Shown here: piece after piece, positions 19,599 to 23,872 of the stretch
Layout of the letters: each line of letters begins with the position of its first letter
How positions within the stretch are numbered: the stretch's first letter is position 1
Source: a virus
IMG/VR virus record: IMGVR_UViG_3300032245_000091
Span: 1-23,872 of that record
DNA length: 23,872 bases
Direction: 5' to 3' (one strand)
The notes under the pieces: model-generated
Database searches by the model: none
The model's input: the letters and a program-made list of their open reading frames with translations, nothing else
What the model was told of the DNA's origin: nothing
Made by a program: the position numbers and the translations under genes

Positions 19599-22064
19599 TT
19601 ATTGTATTTTTTTATTTGTATTAGAAAAATGTTGTTTTGCAATAGATGTTGCTGCTCTTAATTCAGCTAAATCTTCATTTTGTTGTAGTTTTTCTTGTGT
19701 ATTTGATTGATTCATCATAGCTCTCATCTTATCTAGATTAATTCTTTGCTCACCTTCTTGTTTTTTTCTATAGTTTTCTTGAGCTTGTAGATCTAACTCT
19801 CTAGCTTTTAATGCAGCAATAGGATCATTATCAAATTGTGATGTAATTTTCTTTTCTTCATCCATAAATTCACCCATCATCTCAGCAATTAAGATTGCTT
19901 TTCTAGATTCTAACTTCATTTGAAACTGTTGAACCTGTGCTTGCATTTGTGGATTCTGTAAAGCTTGTGGATTTTGAGACATCATTTGTATTTGTTGTAA
20001 CTCTTGTGCAAATTCTAACTCCACTTGTTCTAAAGCCATTAAAGAAATATGTTCAAATATATTTTTCTCCAATGATCCAACTATCATAGGATTATTTTTT
20101 GCAATGTTAGTAGACATAAAACTTAAATGAGAAGTTATATGTGCTCTATGATCTTGTCCTCTAAATGCTTGGAATGGTTGTCCACCTAATGCATCAATAT
20201 GTTCTAATGCAGGATCTTTAGGCATTGGTTTTGCAGGTTGTATTAAAATTTTATCAATATCTTTTACTCCTAATGCTTCATACATTTTTCTATAAATTTC
20301 ATACAGATTATGAATTTGTGGATTAGATTGTGCAAGTTGCAATTCAGTTTGCGCTAAACTAATTCTTTGTGTTTGAGAAAATATATTTGGATCAGCAACT
20401 GGAACGATATCTATTCTATCATCAAAGTCTGCTTGCTTAATATTTTTTTCTCCACCTACAACATCATATGGATATTCTTCAGGTAGATATAATTTAAATA
20501 CTCTGGATAATAATTTGAATTCTTGTTTTAATGATGAATACAATCTTTTATGAATAGCAGACATTGTTCTGCTTCCTCTTTCAAGTAAGGCTACAGTTGT
20601 ACCAACAGCTGCTTGTTGATTACCATCTCCTACTTGCATATCAGCAATAGAAGCAAATCTTTGACCAGCAGAAACAACAACACCCATTAATTGTAATAAT
20701 GTTTGAGAAGGTTCTTTATATGGTAAGGTCATAAATGCATCTCTAAGGTTTCCACCTGGAGCATCTACATCTCTCCATTCACCTGGCTGAATAGATTGAG
20801 CATCATCTCTGATTCTAATACCACGCATTTTAAATCCTGCTGGTAAATTAGATAAAGTTCCTGCATCAATTAATTGTCTTAAAGCTGAAGTTGCAGTTCT
20901 AGATAATCCACCAATCATATGGATTAAACCAAAACCATAAAATCCTAAGCCTGGTAAGAATTTGAAATGTACAAAGTAATTAATTTTATTTTTCTTAGGA
21001 TCAGCTATTTCGTAATTTCTACGAATAGATAGAATTTCACGAGAGCCTTCTTCTATCGTCACGATATAAGGAAGTTTAATTCCAGTCATTTCCCCATTGG
21101 GATCACGATCTTCAAAGCCCTCGAGATCTAAGTTTACATGACATTCAATTAAAGTAAAGATATCTTCGTAACCTGATTTAGTTACTCCTTCAATTTCTCT
21201 TTCTTTTGATTTTACATCATCTGCTTCTGTAACAGAATCATCACTTGGTAATAAATCTAAGTCTCTATAAAAACCACCTACTTGTTGTTTTCTTAATTCA
21301 TTTGCAGACATTTTAATTGTATGCATTATTGCTTCAGCATCATCTAATGATGTTGCTGAATATGGAACAACTAAATCTTCTGCTGGAACAAATTTAGATA
21401 CAGCCCTTCCTAATAAATCATCATAGTAAACTTTTTTAAATGTGGATCCTGATAATGGTAAGTAAAATAACATCGTATCAAATTCTGGTTCATATTCTTT
21501 CATGACATCCATAATTTGATAATTCATAAAATCTTTAACACGAGTAGCTTGATCTTCTTTTTCTCTATTTGTGTTTCCAATAATTTGAGTTCGCACTGGT
21601 CCATCTGCTGGTAATAATTCTTTGTAAGCTAATGCTTGAAATTGTGTAACTGCTTCTGCTAATACCGGATGTGTTGCACCAGATGCACCTTGGAATGGTT
21701 CTGTTCTTTGATCATATTTAAATCCAAGTAAATCTAAACCTTGCGTATAAGTTTGTTCCCAATCTTGTCTTGAGTTTTTATAATCTAAAAAGTTTTGATA
21801 AAGTTCTGAACCTAATTGTCCTAAAATATTTTCGGGTAATAATTCTGCTAAGTTGTCAAAGTGATTTACACTTTCTCCCTGACTAAAGGCACCTGGGTCA
21901 AAATTAATTTCAACTCCACCATCTGACGTTGGTGTAATTTCTGTGTTCTCTACACTAGGAATAGATTCCTGAACATCTACAATCTCTTCTGTAGCTGCTG
22001 CTGGATTTTCTATCTCAATAGTATTTCTAACTTCGTTTGGTAGTGACTTGTCTATTGTTGCCAT
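19599..22064 (-). CDS. Portal protein (P22-like)
   Basis: An 821-aa protein forming the twelve-subunit DNA gate at the head vertex. Residues about 80-150 hold LPENILGQLGSELYQNFLDY, DWEQTYTQGL and PVLAEAVTQFQALAYKELLP, a region seen in long P22-type portals. Further on come LPLSGSTFKKVYYD, VPAEDLVVPYSA (about 227-238) and the central GGLSRTATSALRQLIDAGTL (about 384-403) with NLPAGFKMRG, typical of this family. The last 150 residues are Gln-rich helical, as in the C-terminal barrel of P22 portal. Length (821 vs about 725 in P22) fits. It starts at CGGAGAAATTAAATG and is overlapped upstream by the 46-aa ORF. Confidence 0.9.
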   Translation of the reverse strand: MATIDKSLPNEVRNTIEIENPAAATEEIVDVQESIPSVENTEITPTSDGGVEINFDPGAFSQGESVNHFDNLAELLPENILGQLGSELYQNFLDYKNSRQDWEQTYTQGLDLLGFKYDQRTEPFQGASGATHPVLAEAVTQFQALAYKELLPADGPVRTQIIGNTNREKEDQATRVKDFMNYQIMDVMKEYEPEFDTMLFYLPLSGSTFKKVYYDDLLGRAVSKFVPAEDLVVPYSATSLDDAEAIMHTIKMSANELRKQQVGGFYRDLDLLPSDDSVTEADDVKSKEREIEGVTKSGYEDIFTLIECHVNLDLEGFEDRDPNGEMTGIKLPYIVTIEEGSREILSIRRNYEIADPKKNKINYFVHFKFLPGLGFYGFGLIHMIGGLSRTATSALRQLIDAGTLSNLPAGFKMRGIRIRDDAQSIQPGEWRDVDAPGGNLRDAFMTLPYKEPSQTLLQLMGVVVSAGQRFASIADMQVGDGNQQAAVGTTVALLERGSRTMSAIHKRLYSSLKQEFKLLSRVFKLYLPEEYPYDVVGGEKNIKQADFDDRIDIVPVADPNIFSQTQRISLAQTELQLAQSNPQIHNLYEIYRKMYEALGVKDIDKILIQPAKPMPKDPALEHIDALGGQPFQAFRGQDHRAHITSHLSFMSTNIAKNNPMIVGSLEKNIFEHISLMALEQVELEFAQELQQIQMMSQNPQALQNPQMQAQVQQFQMKLESRKAILIAEMMGEFMDEEKKITSQFDNDPIAALKARELDLQAQENYRKKQEGEQRINLDKMRAMMNQSNTQEKLQQNEDLAELRAATSIAKQHFSNTNKKIQ

Positions 22065-22167
22065 TTAATTTCTCCGAGTTTACTATCTTAACCTTATTAT
22101 ACGAAACATTCAAGCCCTGTGGGTTTGGTCCAGATTTAGGTGGTATAGTTCTTGTTAATCTTTTCAT
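22027..22167 (-). CDS. 46-aa ORF coupled to the portal gene
   Basis: The ORF begins at ATG 22165-22167, overlapping the stop of the upstream gene by one base (TAATG), and ends at TAG 22027-22029, inside the start of the portal gene. The product reads MKRLTRTIPPKSGPNPQGLN and continues with a basic tail. The KSGPNPQGLN section resembles small peptides I recall upstream of portals in marine phages. The last 12 codons overlap portal codons in another frame. Probably a short functional peptide or a coupling ORF; function unknown. Confidence 0.55.
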   Translation of the reverse strand: MKRLTRTIPPKSGPNPQGLNVSYNKVKIVNSEKLNGNNRQVTTKRS

Positions 22168-22895
22168 TAAACTGGTAATCCTAGATTAACTCTTAATCTT
22201 CTCATATACGCATCCATAGTTGGATTACCTGTATCAGTGTTATATGTTGGTGCATATTCTTGTATGGTTCCAATTCCACCACTAGATGGACTTTGGGTAT
22301 TTGTTTGAACTGAAGTATCTAATTGAGAGTAATCATCTGGAGCAGCAACTCCTTTTGAATAATTTGAATATGCTTTTTGTGCTAAATTATATCCAAGTCC
22401 TAAAGCTGGATTCATCATACCTAAAGCTGTAGCAACTGGATTATTAATTGCATTTTGAATTGATTGTTTTGCAAAACCAGTTAATGTATTTACAGCTCCT
22501 GTAACTCCTGTGTTTGCTGCCGCTGATGCTTCCGCTTCTGCTGCTGCATTTGGACCAATACCAAATCCTTCTTCTGCACCACCAAATGATCCTGGTGATT
22601 CTCCACCAACTCCGCCTGTTCCAGATTCTCCACCTGGACCCGATCCAGATCCTTCTCCACTTGTACTGTCTCCTGATCCCCCAACTCCTGCTGAATCTCC
22701 TGTGGAATCTCCTGCATCACCTGCAGAATCAGATCCTCCAGATCCGTCACCACCATCTCCACCATCTCCACCATCTTCAAATTTTTTTCTTTTAGTTTCG
22801 TTTAAAATATATTTTATTTCTTCTTCAGAAAGACCTAAACCTTTTAAATGTTTTGCAAAATTTTTATCGCTATAACTAGCCCTTTTATCAATCAT
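22167..22895 (-). CDS. Gly/Ser-rich acidic protein, function unknown
   Basis: A 242-aa protein. The first 40 residues are charged and helical (DKNFAKHLKGLGLSEEEIKY). Residues about 40-115 are a low-complexity Gly/Asp/Ser tract (repeated GGDGGDG, then GSGSGPGGESG), followed by an Ala-rich stretch AAAEAEASAAAN and a hydrophobic Ala/Asn/Gly region (AINNPVATALGMMNPALGLG, about 151-170). The C-terminus DAYMRRLRVNLGLPV is basic. No family is recognised. Its position between TerL and portal might suggest a small terminase, but it lacks an obvious DNA-binding motif; an ejected or head-internal protein is another guess. The ribosome site is weak. Confidence 0.65.
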   Translation of the reverse strand: MIDKRASYSDKNFAKHLKGLGLSEEEIKYILNETKRKKFEDGGDGGDGGDGSGGSDSAGDAGDSTGDSAGVGGSGDSTSGEGSGSGPGGESGTGGVGGESPGSFGGAEEGFGIGPNAAAEAEASAAANTGVTGAVNTLTGFAKQSIQNAINNPVATALGMMNPALGLGYNLAQKAYSNYSKGVAAPDDYSQLDTSVQTNTQSPSSGGIGTIQEYAPTYNTDTGNPTMDAYMRRLRVNLGLPV

Positions 22896-22896
22896 A

Positions 22897-23872
22897 TTAA
22901 TAATATGTTCTATTTACTCTTGGAGTAACTTCATCTTTATAGTCTTCTGGATGAGAAATCAACCCACCTTGTCTAAATCTCATTAAGGCTTGTGTCATAG
23001 AATCTACTAAGTCATCATTATCTCCATGTGGAAATGCAGCACATTCTTCAATAACTTCTTGTGCAAATTGTTTATTCTTTGGAGCCCATATCTTTCCAGA
23101 TTCAAATAGTGGAGCAACTGAATTAACTCGCGCATGTTTATCATTACCTTTTGATGGTGTGTAATTAACAACTGGTATTCCCATTTGTCTAAGTTCATAA
23201 GTTAATGGAAGACCTGATGCTTTAGCCTCAACTAAAACAGTCTCTGGTTTCCAATACATATATTGTTCGTGAGCCAAGCGCCTTAGTTCAGGAAACTCTA
23301 CACGCTTCTTTATTGAATCTAGCAATATTAAATTTGGACCAGAATCCTGGCTTGGATAGAATACGCCCCAAGTAGTTATCGCTGAATAATCCGCAGTTTC
23401 TTTTTTTAAGAACGCAGTATCATAAGATTGAATTACATGTTCAATTGGAGGTACATAATCTTCATCCCAATCTTGCCACCACTCACGCTTAATAATAGCC
23501 CCTTCTTCTGATGTTGGGTTTTGCATATACTGCGCATTCCATTTTGAAATACCAGCTGATGCTTTAACTGATAGTAAATCTTCTAGCTTCCAATACTCAG
23601 GCCATACAGGTTTACCACTCGGTAAGATTGCAGGAAACTCTACGACTTCCCATTTATCAGCTTTATCCTCTGCTCCTTGGGCCTTGATTAATTGTGCAGT
23701 TAAATCTTTTGTAGACCATCTAGTCATGACTAGAACAATACGTCCACCAGGTTGTAAACGCTGACGTGGACCTGAAGTATACCATTCATACGCTTTATCA
23801 AATGCAGTTGTAGAATTAGCATCTTGCTCAGAATGTGGATCATCGATGATTAATAAATCAGCACCCCTACCG
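22897..23872 (-). CDS. Terminase large subunit, 5' end outside window
   Basis: The frame continues beyond the first in-window ATG (23727) to the right edge, so the gene starts outside; about 325 codons are visible. Upstream of that ATG the frame encodes ADLLIIDDPHSEQDA (Walker B with catalytic acid) and GGRIVLVMTRWSTKDL (coupling motif), showing the ATPase half. The nuclease half follows, with VIQSYDTAF (acidic residue 1), VLVEAKASG (2) and NDDLVDSMTQALMRF (3), the usual three-acid centre of TerL nucleases. It powers DNA packaging and cuts the concatemer. The Walker A part is missing here. TAATATG links it to the next gene. Confidence 0.92.
   Translation of the reverse strand, partial: GRGADLLIIDDPHSEQDANSTTAFDKAYEWYTSGPRQRLQPGGRIVLVMTRWSTKDLTAQLIKAQGAEDKADKWEVVEFPAILPSGKPVWPEYWKLEDLLSVKASAGISKWNAQYMQNPTSEEGAIIKREWWQDWDEDYVPPIEHVIQSYDTAFLKKETADYSAITTWGVFYPSQDSGPNLILLDSIKKRVEFPELRRLAHEQYMYWKPETVLVEAKASGLPLTYELRQMGIPVVNYTPSKGNDKHARVNSVAPLFESGKIWAPKNKQFAQEVIEECAAFPHGDNDDLVDSMTQALMRFRQGGLISHPEDYKDEVTPRVNRTYY

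Noticed and set aside
22490-22875. Open frames on both strands in the Gly/Ser-rich tract
   Set aside because: Low-complexity codons leave every frame open; only 22167-22895 has a fitting start and coupled stop.

Overview
This window is part of the genome of a tailed bacteriophage, not bacterial chromosome. Every supportable gene lies on the minus strand, and the genes are tightly packed, with many stop/start overlaps of the TAATG, TAGTG or ATGA type. Gene order from the right edge leftwards is the classic late head-then-tail order: large terminase, portal, holin and small basic proteins, GroES-like co-chaperonin, scaffold, major capsid, connectors, fibre and tail proteins. No tape-measure, sheath or major tail-tube gene is visible. 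The portal is long and P22-like, and is accompanied by P22 gp4-like and gp10-like proteins. A short-tailed (podovirus-like) phage is therefore the most natural reading. The low G+C and the family set (GroES-like protein, GTA-type 3TM holin, DUF6321- and DUF6496-like proteins, 2OG-Fe(II) oxygenases) suggest a marine phage of an AT-rich host such as a SAR11-type alphaproteobacterium. That host assignment is inference only.

Layout, right to left. 23872-22897: TerL, 5' end outside the window. 22895-22027: a Gly/Ser-rich acidic protein and a 46-aa ORF coupled to the portal gene. 22064-19599: portal. 19566-17572: a run of small Lys/Gly-rich proteins containing a 3TM holin. 17547-15393: a small protein, GroES-like co-chaperonin, scaffold-like protein and a conserved head-region protein. 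15341-13859: a head-associated protein and the major capsid protein. 13859-12860: hairpins, two small overlapping ORFs and a 160-nt non-coding stretch. 12859-9896: connector and virion proteins. 9882-9121: a protein made of about ten 22-aa repeats. 9054-7768: a fibre with collagen-like Gly-Xaa-Yaa tracts. 7766-3009: a very AT-rich cassette of nine genes. 2969-1: tail hub, a 58-aa protein and a truncated virion protein.

The most interesting part is the cassette at 3009-7766, placed between the fibre gene and the tail-hub gene. In transcription order it encodes a possible fibre accessory protein, a DUF6065-like protein, two 2OG-Fe(II) oxygenases, a small orphan, a third 2OG-Fe(II) oxygenase, a sulfotransferase-like P-loop protein, an APS-kinase-like P-loop protein and an HxGH nucleotidyltransferase. 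Two testable ideas follow. First, a prolyl-hydroxylase-like enzyme is encoded just downstream of a fibre with 14 Xaa-Pro-Gly sites, so the phage may hydroxylate its own collagen-like fibre. Second, the sulfotransferase, APS-kinase-like and adenylyltransferase genes could form a compact sulfation or nucleotide-activation module acting on the virion or the host surface.

No tRNA, CRISPR array, integrase or insertion sequence was recognised. Both ends of the window cut through genes.
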